From Candidatus Wolframiiraptor sinensis (GTDB lineage: Archaea; Thermoproteota; Nitrososphaeria_A; Caldarchaeales; Wolframiiraptoraceae), in the NCBI GenBank assembly GCA_023268255.1, contig JALNJX010000004.1, positions 105,115 to 169,114 on the forward strand: a stretch of DNA of 64,000 nt, in the 5' to 3' direction. Within the stretch, counting starts at the first letter, position 1. Every line of letters starts with the position of its first letter. The position numbers were made by a program, and so were the translations under genes. Below the pieces are notes generated by a model, which had not been told where the DNA came from, did no database searches, and was given only the letters and a program-made list of their open reading frames with translations. Shown here in pieces: positions 33,524-42,553 of the stretch.

Positions 33524-34741
33524 CTAGAATCCTTTGACGGCGAGGTCTATAATCTTTTTGATCGACTCCTCCAGGAAGCTCGGCAGATTCAGGGATGATA
33601 CATCTAGGAATCCCCTGACTATTATGGACTCCGCCTCCTCCCTCGAGAAGCCTCTCGCCATTAGGTATACCAGCTGATCCTCGGAGATCCTGCCTATCGC
33701 CGCCTCGTGCGTCAGCGACGCGCTCATCCTCCTCGAAACCAGCTCCGGTATCGCATACACCTCGGCCTCATCGGAGAGCATTAAGCCCCTGCAGCTTATG
33801 TGGCCGCGGCCATCATCCGCCTCGCACACAACTCTCCCCCTGACTGCGAGCTTTGCCCTACCAGATGCCACGGCACTTGTTATCAGCTCGGCCCTGCAAC
33901 CCCTTCCGGCAATCAGGCAGTCACCGCCCAAATCCATCCTTGAGGAGCCATCGAGGTAGATTACATTGTTCATGGATACCGCGGCATTTCCCCCTTTAAG
34001 CACGGCGGACGGCTTTGACTGGAAGCTGCCCACCGCTCCGAGGAGCACGTAGTTGTATGATAGCACCGCTCCCTCATCGAGCGCTATACCAGTCCTGGGC
34101 CTTACGTGGAAGCTCGGCCCCCACCTGTGGACCATGGTGTAGTTTAGCCTCGCCCCGGGCCCGATAAATATCTCGGTTACGCCGATGTGCAGGCCCCTCT
34201 GATCACGCCTCCTCATCGTGCATCCCGTGATCACGCATGCCTCGGAGCCCGGCTCCGCCACTATGATGTTGTGGACGCTCTGGATTATCCCCGGCGAGTA
34301 TGAGAGGAAGCAGGCCTGTATCGGCATGTGAAGCCTTCTGCCCTCCAGTATTCTGAGGAAGAAGCCGCCCGCGGATTTCAGCGCATTATACGCCGTATAC
34401 TTGTCCGCGTATGGGCTTACGAGGCTCCAGAGATGCTCTCGAACCCATGGATGCTTCTCAACCGCCTCCTGTATGGGCATGAGCTCGATATCTCCCTGAA
34501 ACTGCTTCTGTATCGCCCTATACGCTATCTCGTGATCTACTTGAAGGAATGTTGTGAGTGATGAGGCCTTGCCCAGATCAACCCCGACCTCGAGGCTCCT
34601 CCTCCTAACATCCTCATCCACCTCGGCTCTCACTCCTGGCTCCCGCTCGAACTCATCGAGATCCAAGTCTTCGCCGTGCTCAGCCGGCTTTCCGAGAGCC
34701 TCTCTCAGCCGCCCCTCATCAATCTGCATCTCTCGCACCAC
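33524..34741 (-). CDS. SufB/SufD family Fe-S assembly protein
   Basis: Protein of 405 residues of the SufBD family, which with SufC forms the Fe-S cluster scaffold. The right-handed beta-helix region is recognisable from IVAEPGSEACVITGCTM to the AAIGRISEDQLVYLMARGFS segment with SREEAESIIVRGF near the C-terminus. Only one SufBD paralogue is present here, which is common in archaea where SufB2-C2 assemblies can form. Its start (34741, or 34729 for MQIDEGRL) overlaps the sufC 3' end, indicating translational coupling. Confidence 0.92.
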   Translation of the reverse strand: MVREMQIDEGRLREALGKPAEHGEDLDLDEFEREPGVRAEVDEDVRRRSLEVGVDLGKASSLTTFLQVDHEIAYRAIQKQFQGDIELMPIQEAVEKHPWVREHLWSLVSPYADKYTAYNALKSAGGFFLRILEGRRLHMPIQACFLSYSPGIIQSVHNIIVAEPGSEACVITGCTMRRRDQRGLHIGVTEIFIGPGARLNYTMVHRWGPSFHVRPRTGIALDEGAVLSYNYVLLGAVGSFQSKPSAVLKGGNAAVSMNNVIYLDGSSRMDLGGDCLIAGRGCRAELITSAVASGRAKLAVRGRVVCEADDGRGHISCRGLMLSDEAEVYAIPELVSRRMSASLTHEAAIGRISEDQLVYLMARGFSREEAESIIVRGFLDVSSLNLPSFLEESIKKIIDLAVKGF

Positions 34742-35442
34742 CTATAACCATCCCTCATTATCCTGCTGAGTATCTGCTCCGGGTCCCCCTCGCACGCTAT
34801 CATTCCATCTATGAGGACATGGGCTTTCATGGGCTTCAGGTGCCTCAGAATGTGCCCGTGATGAGTTATGATCAGGGCGGATCTATTCCTCAAGCTTTCG
34901 GAGAGAAATCTGCCGATGAGCTCGAGGTTCTCAACATCCACGCCCGAGTCCGGTTCATCGAGTATTAGGAGCTTCGGATTCGAGGCCAGCGCCTGAGCGA
35001 TCTCGCACCTTTTGATCTCGCCGCCCGAGAACCCGACATTCACGTATCTACTCAGATGTTCTCGCGATATGTTGAGCTTATCGACTATCTCTAAGAATTT
35101 TTCGCCAACGCCGTTCTCAGATGCTATTCTCGCGAGGAGATCCTTCAGCCTTATCCCATGAAGCTTCGGCGGATTCTGGAAAGCTATGCTTATTCCCATC
35201 CTGGCCCTCTCGTCTATCGGCTTCTCCGTTATGTCCTCTCCATCGAAGATTATTCTACCGCTCACGATCCTGTATTCCGGGTGACCCATTATCGCCATCG
35301 CAAGGGTAGATTTCCCCGAGCCATTGGGCCCGAAGATTACATGGACTTCACCATCGCCGACCTCGAGGTTCACGCCTTTGAGTATCAACCTGTCCCTAAC
35401 CGCGACGTGCAGGTTCTCGATCTTGAGCAATATCCCCATCAC
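34705..35442 (-). CDS. sufC: Fe-S cluster assembly ATPase SufC
   Basis: ABC-type ATPase of 245 residues acting with SufB/D in Fe-S cluster assembly. Walker A GPNGSGKST, the SufC-typical MGHPEYRIVSGRI and Q-loop SIAFQNPPKLHGI are visible. Signature FSGGEIKRCEIAQAL and Walker B LLILDEPDSGVDVE complete it, with ITHHGHILRHLKP for the H-loop. The sufC-sufB order and overlap are standard. The stand-alone phosphoesterase gene precedes it by nine bases. Confidence 0.96.
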   Translation of the reverse strand: MMGILLKIENLHVAVRDRLILKGVNLEVGDGEVHVIFGPNGSGKSTLAMAIMGHPEYRIVSGRIIFDGEDITEKPIDERARMGISIAFQNPPKLHGIRLKDLLARIASENGVGEKFLEIVDKLNISREHLSRYVNVGFSGGEIKRCEIAQALASNPKLLILDEPDSGVDVENLELIGRFLSESLRNRSALIITHHGHILRHLKPMKAHVLIDGMIACEGDPEQILSRIMRDGYRWCERCRLMRGG

Positions 35443-35451
35443 CTCGATCCC

Positions 35452-35817
35452 TCACGCGATCTTGAATAGTAGCCAGCCCCTCCCGATATTCACCATAGCG
35501 TATCTTCCTCTTAACCTTGATCCCATGCACTCGAAAACTATCTTCTTGTCCTCCTCGTATTCCATGAGCTTGAACTCCCCCTTATCCCATATATTGACGA
35601 CGCCCGCTCCATAGCCCTCCTCGATCACGCCCTCGAAATCCGCGTACCAAAGCTCGTGATCAGGCTGCGGTATTCCGAGCCTTTTCACGCCGCGGCTCGT
35701 CGGGAGCTCCTTCCTGAAGGCCCAGGACTTCAAGACGCCGCCTATCTCAAGCCTGAGATCATAGTGCAGGCCAGCCCTCCTCGCGTGATGCTCATGAACC
35801 ACGAACCTGGGAGACAA
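35452..35817 (-). CDS. Stand-alone LigD-type 3'-phosphoesterase
   Basis: Protein of 121 residues corresponding to the PE domain of bacterial ligase D, which trims 3'-phosphates and ribonucleotides at broken DNA ends. Conserved residues are visible: HEHHARRAGLHYDLRLE (His 8-11, Arg14, His18, Asp20, Arg22), LKSWAFRKE, PDHELWYADFEG and EEGYGAGVVNIWDKG. Archaeal homologues exist as single domains. TTG 35817 starts the gene. It lies nine bases before sufC; no ligase or Ku is seen nearby. Confidence 0.92.
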   Translation of the reverse strand: MSPRFVVHEHHARRAGLHYDLRLEIGGVLKSWAFRKELPTSRGVKRLGIPQPDHELWYADFEGVIEEGYGAGVVNIWDKGEFKLMEYEEDKKIVFECMGSRLRGRYAMVNIGRGWLLFKIA

Positions 35818-35929
35818 GGGCGATCCATATCATGCGCTGGGCGGAAGATAAACCATTAGATGCGATCGATAGCATGCGGCGAGAAGGATACCTTAATACA
35901 TGGTGTCGTGTGGAATATCAGCTGCTTGA

Positions 35930-37234
35930 ATGAGCCTGAGAAGCTTTCTCGAGTTACTGGATGAAGAGGGGCTTCTCGTCCACGTTCGGAGACCCGTCTC
36001 GACGAGGTATGAGGCCGCCGCACTGATGAAGAGGCTGGATCCGAGACCCGTCCTTTTCCATGATGTGCGGGAAGCTCCGGGCTTAAAGCTTCTCGGAAAT
36101 CTCTGCGCCGATAGGAGTATTCTGGCCAGAGCTCTGGGAATATCTGAGCGCGATCTCCTGAAGAGAATTGCCGATGCGATGGAGAAGCCTGGAAGAGGCG
36201 AGATCGTGAAGGATCCGCCATGCCAGGAGATCGTGATCGATGACCCCGATCTTAGGAAGCTTCCATTCCTGATCTTCGGCGAGAGGGATGGCGGCCCATA
36301 CATGACCGCCGGGATAGTGATCGCCCGCGACCCCGAGCTGGGGCATAACGCGAGCTATCATAGGCTCATGCTCCTAGATGAAAGAAGGGTTGCAGCAAGG
36401 ATACTGCCGAGGCATCTCGACGAGTTCATCAGGAGGGGTGTTAGGAGGGTCGCGATAGCTGTCGGAAATCATCCAGCTTTCATGCTTGCGGCCGCAGTCA
36501 CCTGGAAGATCGGCGTCAGCGAGCTTGACATAGCGGCGGCTCTCGCCCCGATGAGATATGCCAAGGCCTTGACGAGCGATACTCTCGTTCCAGCGGACTG
36601 CGAGCTGGTCATCGAGGGAAGGATAACGGATGAGAGGGCCGATGAGGGTCCATTCATAGACATAACCGGAACATATGACATCGTTAGAAAGGAGAGGGTC
36701 ATCGAGATAGAGTGCATCACGATGAGGAGGAATCCGATATTCCAGCAGATACTTCCGGCCGGAAGCGAACACAGGAATTTGATGGGCATGCCGAGGGAGG
36801 CTGCGATCTACGCCGAAGCATCGAAGGTATGCGAGGTCGTGGATGTCAGGCTTACGCCGGGCGGATGCAATTGGCTTCACTGCGCGATAAGCATCAGGAA
36901 GAGGAGCGATGATGATCCTAGAAGGGTTATTGAAGCTGCGTTGAGGGCTCATGGAAGCTTGAAGCACGTAATAGTCGTTGATGACGATATAGATCTCTCG
37001 AATCCGCTTGACCTCGAGTGGGCCATAGCGACGAGGGCTCAGCTCGATCGAGATCTCGTGTTGAAGCCGAATGAGCTTGGATCATCCCTAGACCCATCAG
37101 CCGATCAGGTTACTAGGAGGACGTGCAAGGCCGGCCTGGACGCGACAATACCGCTCTCCGCCGATAGGAGCAAGTTCATTAGGGCGAGGATACCCGGAGA
37201 AGATGAGATCAGGATCGAAGATTACGTGAAGTGA
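35930..37234 (+). CDS. UbiD-family decarboxylase (probable anhydromevalonate phosphate decarboxylase)
   Basis: UbiD-type prenylated-FMN decarboxylase of 434 residues. Family elements include RSFLELLDEEGLLVHV, PVLFHDVREAPGLKLLGNLC, the metal/prFMN-binding MTAGIVIARDPELG, and AEIEIVIEG-like CELVIEGRITDE with EGPFIDITGTY. The C-terminal IVVDDDIDLSNPLDLEWAIATR is typical. It is directly followed by both aconitase X subunits; in the archaeal mevalonate pathway the UbiD enzyme decarboxylates trans-anhydromevalonate 5-phosphate made by aconitase X. That context is the main reason for the specific assignment. A UbiX-type prenyltransferase is needed elsewhere. Confidence 0.9.
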   Translation: MSLRSFLELLDEEGLLVHVRRPVSTRYEAAALMKRLDPRPVLFHDVREAPGLKLLGNLCADRSILARALGISERDLLKRIADAMEKPGRGEIVKDPPCQEIVIDDPDLRKLPFLIFGERDGGPYMTAGIVIARDPELGHNASYHRLMLLDERRVAARILPRHLDEFIRRGVRRVAIAVGNHPAFMLAAAVTWKIGVSELDIAAALAPMRYAKALTSDTLVPADCELVIEGRITDERADEGPFIDITGTYDIVRKERVIEIECITMRRNPIFQQILPAGSEHRNLMGMPREAAIYAEASKVCEVVDVRLTPGGCNWLHCAISIRKRSDDDPRRVIEAALRAHGSLKHVIVVDDDIDLSNPLDLEWAIATRAQLDRDLVLKPNELGSSLDPSADQVTRRTCKAGLDATIPLSADRSKFIRARIPGEDEIRIEDYVK

Positions 37235-37239
37235 CCGAG

Positions 37240-38427
37240 ATGTATTTGACGAGGCTTGAAGAGGAGATGCTGGCGGGCGAGCACGGCTACGCCGCCCAGA
37301 AGGCCATGGAGATACTCGTCGCGCTCGGCAAGATCTATGGAGCTGAGCGACTGATCGAGATAAGGAGCGCGCAGATCTCCGGAGTTTCATATGCTAATCT
37401 GGGTGAGGAGGGGCTGGAGTTTCTTCTCAAGCTCGCGGAAGATGGCAAGGTCAGGGTTCCCACGACCTTGAACCCATGCGGCATGGACTTAGAGGAGTGG
37501 GCCGAGATGGGTGTTCCAGAGGACTTCGCGGATAAGCAGCTGAAGGTTATCGAGGCTTATCTAAAGCTCGGAATCGAGCCGACGCTAACCTGCACGCCAT
37601 ATCTCGCCGGCAACATCCCAGGGCTCGGAGACCACGTAGCGTGGAGCGAGAGCTCAGCAGTAATCTACGCGAACTCGGTTCTTGGCGCGAGGACTAATCG
37701 CGAGGGCGGGCCTAGCGCTCTCGCGGCCGCGATCGCTGGCAGGACGCCGCTATACGGCCTTCACCTCGATGAAAACAGGGCGCCCACCATGCTCATAAGA
37801 GCTCCGAGGATAAGCAGTGAACTAGAGGCATCGGCTCTCGGCTACCGCGTTGGGAGGATGCTGGGAAGCGGTGTCCCATTCTTCAAGGGGCTTGGAGCGG
37901 TTTCAAGGGATCAGCTCAAGGCTCTCGGCGCCGGCCTCGCGTCCTCTGGAGGGATAGCGCTCTTCCATGTTGAGGGGATCACTCCGGAGGCGCATAGATA
38001 TTCCGGGATGCACGCCGAAGAAGAGATCGAGGTAACGGAGAAGGATCTGCGGGAGGAGATCGAGCTGCTCAGCGAGAGCTTAGAGGATCCCGACCTGATA
38101 TTCATCGGATGCCCCCACGCCTCGATCGAAGAGCTCACGGAGCTGTATTTGCTGCTGGGCGGCAGGAGGATTGGGCGGAGGCTCTGGGTATTCGCCTCAA
38201 GGGCAGTCAAGGCTCAGGCCGAAAAGATAGGATTACTCGAGAAGCTGGAGGAGATCGGAGTCAAGGTTTACTGCGATACGTGCCCGGTTGTCGCGCCCCT
38301 TAGAAGGCTCGGGGTAAAGACCATCATCACAAACTCCTCCAAGGCCGCATACTATCTGAGAAATATTCACGGCGTCAGGGTTCAGCTCAAGCCCCTGCAA
38401 GAGCTCGTGGAGGATGCTGTGAGATGA
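37240..38427 (+). CDS. Aconitase X large subunit (probable phosphomevalonate dehydratase)
   Basis: AcnX catalytic subunit of about 395 residues. The family start MYLTRLEEEMLAGEHGYAAQ is present at ATG 37240; GTG 37231 overlaps the UbiD stop (GTGA) and is an alternative. Cys-containing motifs for the Fe-S site include TTLNPCGMDL, TLTCTPYLAG, FIGCPHASIEEL and YCDTCPVVAPL; SSGGIALFHVEG and TNREGGPSALAAAIAGRTP are also typical. In archaea this enzyme dehydrates mevalonate 5-phosphate. It overlaps the small-subunit gene by four bases. Confidence 0.93.
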   Translation: MYLTRLEEEMLAGEHGYAAQKAMEILVALGKIYGAERLIEIRSAQISGVSYANLGEEGLEFLLKLAEDGKVRVPTTLNPCGMDLEEWAEMGVPEDFADKQLKVIEAYLKLGIEPTLTCTPYLAGNIPGLGDHVAWSESSAVIYANSVLGARTNREGGPSALAAAIAGRTPLYGLHLDENRAPTMLIRAPRISSELEASALGYRVGRMLGSGVPFFKGLGAVSRDQLKALGAGLASSGGIALFHVEGITPEAHRYSGMHAEEEIEVTEKDLREEIELLSESLEDPDLIFIGCPHASIEELTELYLLLGGRRIGRRLWVFASRAVKAQAEKIGLLEKLEEIGVKVYCDTCPVVAPLRRLGVKTIITNSSKAAYYLRNIHGVRVQLKPLQELVEDAVR

Positions 38428-38831
38428 GGATTGTTCTCGAGGGCAGGGTGATTAGGGAGGGGCGCGCTGAGGGCGAGGCGCTGACGACCCGGCAGCCCAT
38501 AAGCTTCTACGGCGGCGTGGATCCCGAGACCGGTAGAATAATCGAGAGAGGACATGAGCTCGAGGGAGAGGTGATCGCCGACAAGATACTCGTCTTTCCA
38601 TATGGGAAGGGCTCGACCGTCGGATCATACATTCTTCTCAGGCTGAGGAGGCGTGGCCTAGCGCCGAAGGCCATAGTAAATCAAAGGTGCGAGCCCATAA
38701 TCGCCGTCGGAGCAATAATAGCCGAGATACCGTGCGTGGATGAGGTGGATATCAGCTTGATCTCGAGGGGAGATATTGTGAGGGTCGAGGGCGCGAGAGT
38801 GGAGGTCTGGAAGAGGAGGCAGAGTCCATAG
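38424..38831 (+). CDS. Aconitase X swivel (small) subunit
   Basis: DUF126/AcnX small subunit of 135 residues. The motifs [39 protein letters not shown] and [20 protein letters not shown] define the swivelling domain. ATG 38424 overlaps the large-subunit TGA as ATGA, so the two chains are translationally coupled. Together they form phosphomevalonate dehydratase in the UbiD-AcnX operon. The last codon is followed by a gap of 115 bases before L13e. Confidence 0.93.
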   Translation: MRIVLEGRVIREGRAEGEALTTRQPISFYGGVDPETGRIIERGHELEGEVIADKILVFPYGKGSTVGSYILLRLRRRGLAPKAIVNQRCEPIIAVGAIIAEIPCVDEVDISLISRGDIVRVEGARVEVWKRRQSP

Positions 38832-38946
38832 CACGCGAGGCGATTCAAAGGAGCGGGGAAGCTTTATCCCGGGGGCGTTAGGGCTAAATCCAGCCTCAAG
38901 CCCGCGAATCTCAAGAGAGCAGGTATCTCTTGCTGGGGGGTGGGGG

Positions 38947-39177
38947 ATGAGCCTGCCCATCCCAGTTGTCAGGAGAAAGCTCAGGAATGGTAGGATTATC
39001 GAGAGAAGTGGCAGGGGCTTCAGCGTGAATGAGCTGAGGGAGGCGGGAATAACGATCCAGCAGGCGAGGAAGCTCGGGGTATACGTCGATGAGAGGCGCA
39101 AGAGCTGCAGGAGGGAGAATGTCGAGGCCCTGAAGATGCTGTTGAGGGCTGTGAGCGAGGCCGGGGAAGCGCGTTAA
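38947..39177 (+). CDS. rpl13e: Ribosomal protein L13e
   Basis: eL13 of 76 residues, a protein shared by eukaryotes and part of the TACK archaea. [34 protein letters not shown] and [14 protein letters not shown] match the family. A run of G (GGGGGGTGGGGG) immediately precedes the ATG, strong as a binding site but close. A TATA-like gaagctttatc is about 75 bases upstream. The 3' end overlaps the convergent regulator by four bases. Confidence 0.93.
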   Translation: MSLPIPVVRRKLRNGRIIERSGRGFSVNELREAGITIQQARKLGVYVDERRKSCRRENVEALKMLLRAVSEAGEAR

Positions 39178-39749
39178 AGCTCCTCGACCCTCGAGTCCAG
39201 CACCTTGAATAGATCGGCCTTTGTCACGATCCCCGTTATCCTTCCATCCCTCTGGAGGAGCACCGCCGGATATTCTTGGAGGAGCTGCCTGACAAGGCTT
39301 AGAGAAGCCTCCTCGGGTATCATCGGAAAAGCCTCATCCATTATCTCGCCCACCGGCACTTCCGTGGACCTTATCCTCTCGAGCTTCCTCATTATCGATG
39401 ACTCTGAGATGCTTCCGATGAGGATGCCATTCCTGAGAACAGGGAGCTGCGATATCCCATGCCTCCTCATCAGGTTTATTGCCTTGCTCAATTGATCGGA
39501 TGCCTCCACGCAGATAACGTCCCTCGTGCAGATATCCTTGGCCAGGAGCTTGGCGCCCCTCTCAGCTCTAGCCATCTCGAGAGCTTGGAGAATCCGCCTA
39601 ACAGCCTCATAGGAGGGATTGATCCTGCCGCGCTCGATCTTCGAGATCAGAGACTGGCTGACCCCCGACATTCTCGCAAGCTCCCTCTGACTCAATCCAA
39701 GCCTCTTTCTGAGCTTCGCGAGGGACTCGAGATCCCAGAGCCTCTCCAA
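39174..39749 (-). CDS. HTH-CBS transcriptional regulator
   Basis: Regulator of 191 residues. An XRE-type helix-turn-helix occupies residues 10-60 ([20 protein letters not shown], then [13 protein letters not shown]). Two CBS domains follow (about 70-125 and 128-186, with [20 protein letters not shown] and [14 protein letters not shown]), which bind adenosyl compounds such as SAM or AMP. It is divergent from a cystathionine-type PLP enzyme, so SAM-responsive control of sulfur amino acid metabolism is a reasonable inference. The start is TTG 39749, about 40 bases from the central TATA element. Confidence 0.93.
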   Translation of the reverse strand: MERLWDLESLAKLRKRLGLSQRELARMSGVSQSLISKIERGRINPSYEAVRRILQALEMARAERGAKLLAKDICTRDVICVEASDQLSKAINLMRRHGISQLPVLRNGILIGSISESSIMRKLERIRSTEVPVGEIMDEAFPMIPEEASLSLVRQLLQEYPAVLLQRDGRITGIVTKADLFKVLDSRVEEL

Positions 39750-39780
39750 GGAGCAGCCGTCCCCTCAATGATTCCTGTTG

Positions 39781-39836
39781 GAATATCTGATTATAAATGT
39801 TTATGAACATCCGATTACATTTGAAACATCTGCAAA
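39781..39836. promoter_or_regulatory. Divergent promoter with repeated operator-like motifs
   Basis: gattataaatgtt (39789-39801) is TATA-like on both strands. Around it GATTA occurs at 39789 and 39813, AACATC at 39806 and 39825, and ATGTT-tatg-AACAT forms a small inverted repeat at 39797-39810. The repeats lie where the HTH-CBS regulator could block both promoters. Confidence 0.5.
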
Positions 39837-41012
39837 ATGGCTCGAAAAATATCTACTGAAGCGATTCACGGGCACGAGTATAGGGATCGCGAGAGGGGGG
39901 TATTTAAGGTCCCCATATATCAGACCGCCATATACGAGTATCCGGACTCGGCAACTGGCGAGCCTAGGCTTAGCGATCGCGGCCTAGATCTTAAGTATAG
40001 TAGGGAGGAGAACTATACGGTTAGAGCTCTCGAGAAGATTTTGGCGAAGCTTGAGAAGGGCGTTGATTGCCTCGCTTTCGGGAGCGGTATGGCGGCGATC
40101 GCCGCCGCTTATCTCTCGAAGCTCAGCGCGGGTTCGAAGATCCTGGTGCCGCTTGAGTGCTATGGGACCACGCAAGAGCTCGCCCAGAATCTCTCGAAAT
40201 TCGGCGTCAAGTGCATTCTCGCCAGATCGGATACGAATGAGTTTCTCGAGAGGCTTGAGGATGGGATTTCACTCGCGCTGGTCGAGACCATCACAAATCC
40301 CATGGTGAGGGTTGCCGACGTCAAGGAGATCGCTAAGAGATGCGCCGAGCTCGGGATACCATTAATCATCGATAACACTTTCACCACGCCGATACTCTAT
40401 AACCCGCTCGAGGATGGGGCCTGGATCGCTGTTCATAGTTTGACGAAATACATCGCGGGCCACAACGACGTCGTGGGCGGCGCGATAATCGTGAAAAGCG
40501 AGGAGGATGCGAAAACCCTCTGGAACTGGAGGAGGAAGCTCGGATCGATCATGAGCCCATTCGATGCTTTTCTCACGATACGTGGGGTGGCGACGCTCGA
40601 GGCGAGGTTCGAGAAGCAGTCGAGGAGTGCCCTCGAGATAGCCGAGTTCCTCGAGGACCACCCGAAGATCGAGAGGGTTTACTATCCCGGGCTCTCGAGC
40701 AGCCCATATAAGAGCATCGCGGATAGGATATTCAAGCGGAGGCTCTATGGAGGAGTATTGAGCTTCAAGGTGAGGGGAGGCCAGAGAGAGGCGATCGAGG
40801 TCTTAAAGAGCACGGAGCTGATTAAGCCCACGCCGAGCCTTGGCGGCGTCGAGAGCCTCCTAACATATCCGATCTGGACCGCGGCCAAGAACATGAGCAG
40901 GGAGCAGATGGAGATGCTCGAGATAAGCGAGAACCTCCTCAGGCTATCGGTCGGCCTAGAGGATGTCGAGGACCTGAAGGAGGACTTGGATAGGGCGCTC
41001 TCCAAGATCTAG
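39837..41012 (+). CDS. Cystathionine gamma-synthase/lyase family PLP enzyme
   Basis: Trans-sulfuration enzyme of 391 residues of the Cys/Met-metabolism PLP family. TEAIHGHEYRDRERGVFKVP and IYQTAIYEYPDS open the protein; the PLP site is in HSLTKYIAGHNDVVGG, with the PLP lysine. LVETITNPMVRVADVK, DNTFTTPILYNP and TPSLGGVESLLTYP are family motifs. Whether it is a synthase, gamma-lyase or methionine gamma-lyase is undecided. ATG 39837 is fixed by the divergent promoter. Probably controlled by the adjacent HTH-CBS protein. Confidence 0.93.
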   Translation: MARKISTEAIHGHEYRDRERGVFKVPIYQTAIYEYPDSATGEPRLSDRGLDLKYSREENYTVRALEKILAKLEKGVDCLAFGSGMAAIAAAYLSKLSAGSKILVPLECYGTTQELAQNLSKFGVKCILARSDTNEFLERLEDGISLALVETITNPMVRVADVKEIAKRCAELGIPLIIDNTFTTPILYNPLEDGAWIAVHSLTKYIAGHNDVVGGAIIVKSEEDAKTLWNWRRKLGSIMSPFDAFLTIRGVATLEARFEKQSRSALEIAEFLEDHPKIERVYYPGLSSSPYKSIADRIFKRRLYGGVLSFKVRGGQREAIEVLKSTELIKPTPSLGGVESLLTYPIWTAAKNMSREQMEMLEISENLLRLSVGLEDVEDLKEDLDRALSKI

Positions 41013-41114
41013 GATCGCCGGAGACGATACGGCGATAATGCCTCAAGTATGACCTCTGCTCTTAAACCTGCCTGAGGTTAAAGCCCGCTCGAGAGCATAT
41101 CATATGATCGGAGG

Positions 41115-42482
41115 ATGGAGCACGCTCTGAGGCATTATTTGAGGGAGGATGTCGCGAGGGAGATCTCGAGATTCTGCTCCGGTAGATGGGTTGCCCTGGA
41201 GTGCCGGTCTAGCGGCGGTGACCGAATCTTCTACAGATATTGGCCTGATGGGAGACCGCTCATGATAAGCGAGCCAGCCGACTTGAAGAGGCTGATAAAC
41301 AGGTTCGGAAATAGGGTGCCGAGAACGATCTACGGCTCGGCGAATGTTTACAGGAGGCTTGAGCGAAAGGAAGACGTCTCCTCCGAGGATAATATTCTCA
41401 TGAGCACGCCGAGCTGGGATGTCGATGGATCGCTGGAGGAGGTGGATCTGATCAAGGAGGCGGCCGGGATACTCGTGGATACTCTTAGAGGCGAGGGAGT
41501 CGAGAAGTCCATCTACCTGGTCTGGTCCGGGCGGGGAATCCACGTCCACCTGAACGAAAAGGCGTTGAGTGGTGAGATCTGGAAGATGGGGCCGCTGAGA
41601 ATCTCATTCGCGATAGCAGAATATGTTCTTACGCGCGCGAGAGATGAGCTCGAAAGAGTGTGCGATAGATCGAGGTCGAGTGATAGGAGGATTAAGATCG
41701 AGAACCTGATGGATGTTCAGAGAGTCTTCACAGCGCCCCTAAGCCTCCATCGAGAGCTCGATCTAGTCGCCGTGACGATCAAGCCCGATGAGCTTGAGAA
41801 CTTCGATCTTGACTGGGCCAGGATGGATAGCTTCAGGTATTGGAGTGATTGGGACTTATTTGAGGATGGCGAGGGAGATGAGCTGGCGCTGAAAGCTCTT
41901 GCCGAGATCAGGAGCGAATCGAGGACTATGATAGGCGGGGAGGGGGTGGAGGAGAGGGCGGCGCCCGCGGCTCGAGCCGGCCAGGTTGGCAGGTTCCAAG
42001 TCATGGGGCTTCTCCAAGCCGCGAGATACTACGTGCTGAGGGGCGATCTTGATCTCGCCAAGTCCTTCGGGCTGAATAGGGCAATATTCTATGCTTGGGC
42101 TAAGAAGCGCGGCGTGTCCGCGAGGAGGCCTGGAGGGAGCTCGAGGGCGGGTCAGCCCGCCGAGCGCGAGGAGATAGAGGAGAAGGTGGGCGACGAGATC
42201 GCTTATCGATCTCCCGGGGGATACTTCATGATAGGCGGGCAGATTCAGAGGCCGGTTGATTTCGATAGGATGATAGCAGCGAGATTCGGGTCGAGCTTCG
42301 AGAAGTTTTGGGTTGCTGCCGTCGAGTATGTCAAGGGGTTCCCGGAAGACGTTCTCAGAAGCCAGCGAGACTTTTACGAGAAGGTCTACTTGCCTGTGAG
42401 GGATAATCCGGGGAAGATCTTGGAGCGGAGTGGGCGTGGCCAAGAAGCATCAAACCTCGATGAATCTCCTGACGCGGCGTAG
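41115..42482 (+). CDS. priS: DNA primase small (catalytic) subunit
   Basis: Archaeal PriS of 455 residues which synthesises primers with PriL. The catalytic Asp pair lies in PSWDVDGSL (D102, D104), and SGRGIHVHL (138-146) is the nucleotide-binding motif. RIKIENLMDVQRVFTAPLSL and the nearby LHRELDLVAVTIKP are typical of the archaeal enzyme. The C-terminal hundred residues after about 340 carry Arg/Gly/Glu-rich segments beyond the usual fold. GGAGG directly abuts the ATG at 41115. Followed by a 358-residue unknown gene on the same strand. Confidence 0.95.
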   Translation: MEHALRHYLREDVAREISRFCSGRWVALECRSSGGDRIFYRYWPDGRPLMISEPADLKRLINRFGNRVPRTIYGSANVYRRLERKEDVSSEDNILMSTPSWDVDGSLEEVDLIKEAAGILVDTLRGEGVEKSIYLVWSGRGIHVHLNEKALSGEIWKMGPLRISFAIAEYVLTRARDELERVCDRSRSSDRRIKIENLMDVQRVFTAPLSLHRELDLVAVTIKPDELENFDLDWARMDSFRYWSDWDLFEDGEGDELALKALAEIRSESRTMIGGEGVEERAAPAARAGQVGRFQVMGLLQAARYYVLRGDLDLAKSFGLNRAIFYAWAKKRGVSARRPGGSSRAGQPAEREEIEEKVGDEIAYRSPGGYFMIGGQIQRPVDFDRMIAARFGSSFEKFWVAAVEYVKGFPEDVLRSQRDFYEKVYLPVRDNPGKILERSGRGQEASNLDESPDAA

Positions 42483-42553
42483 CCTCATGCATGCTCGGCG
42501 AACTCGGGCTTTAATATGGGCTGAAATCCACCTGAGGCAGGGAGCAGAAGAGG

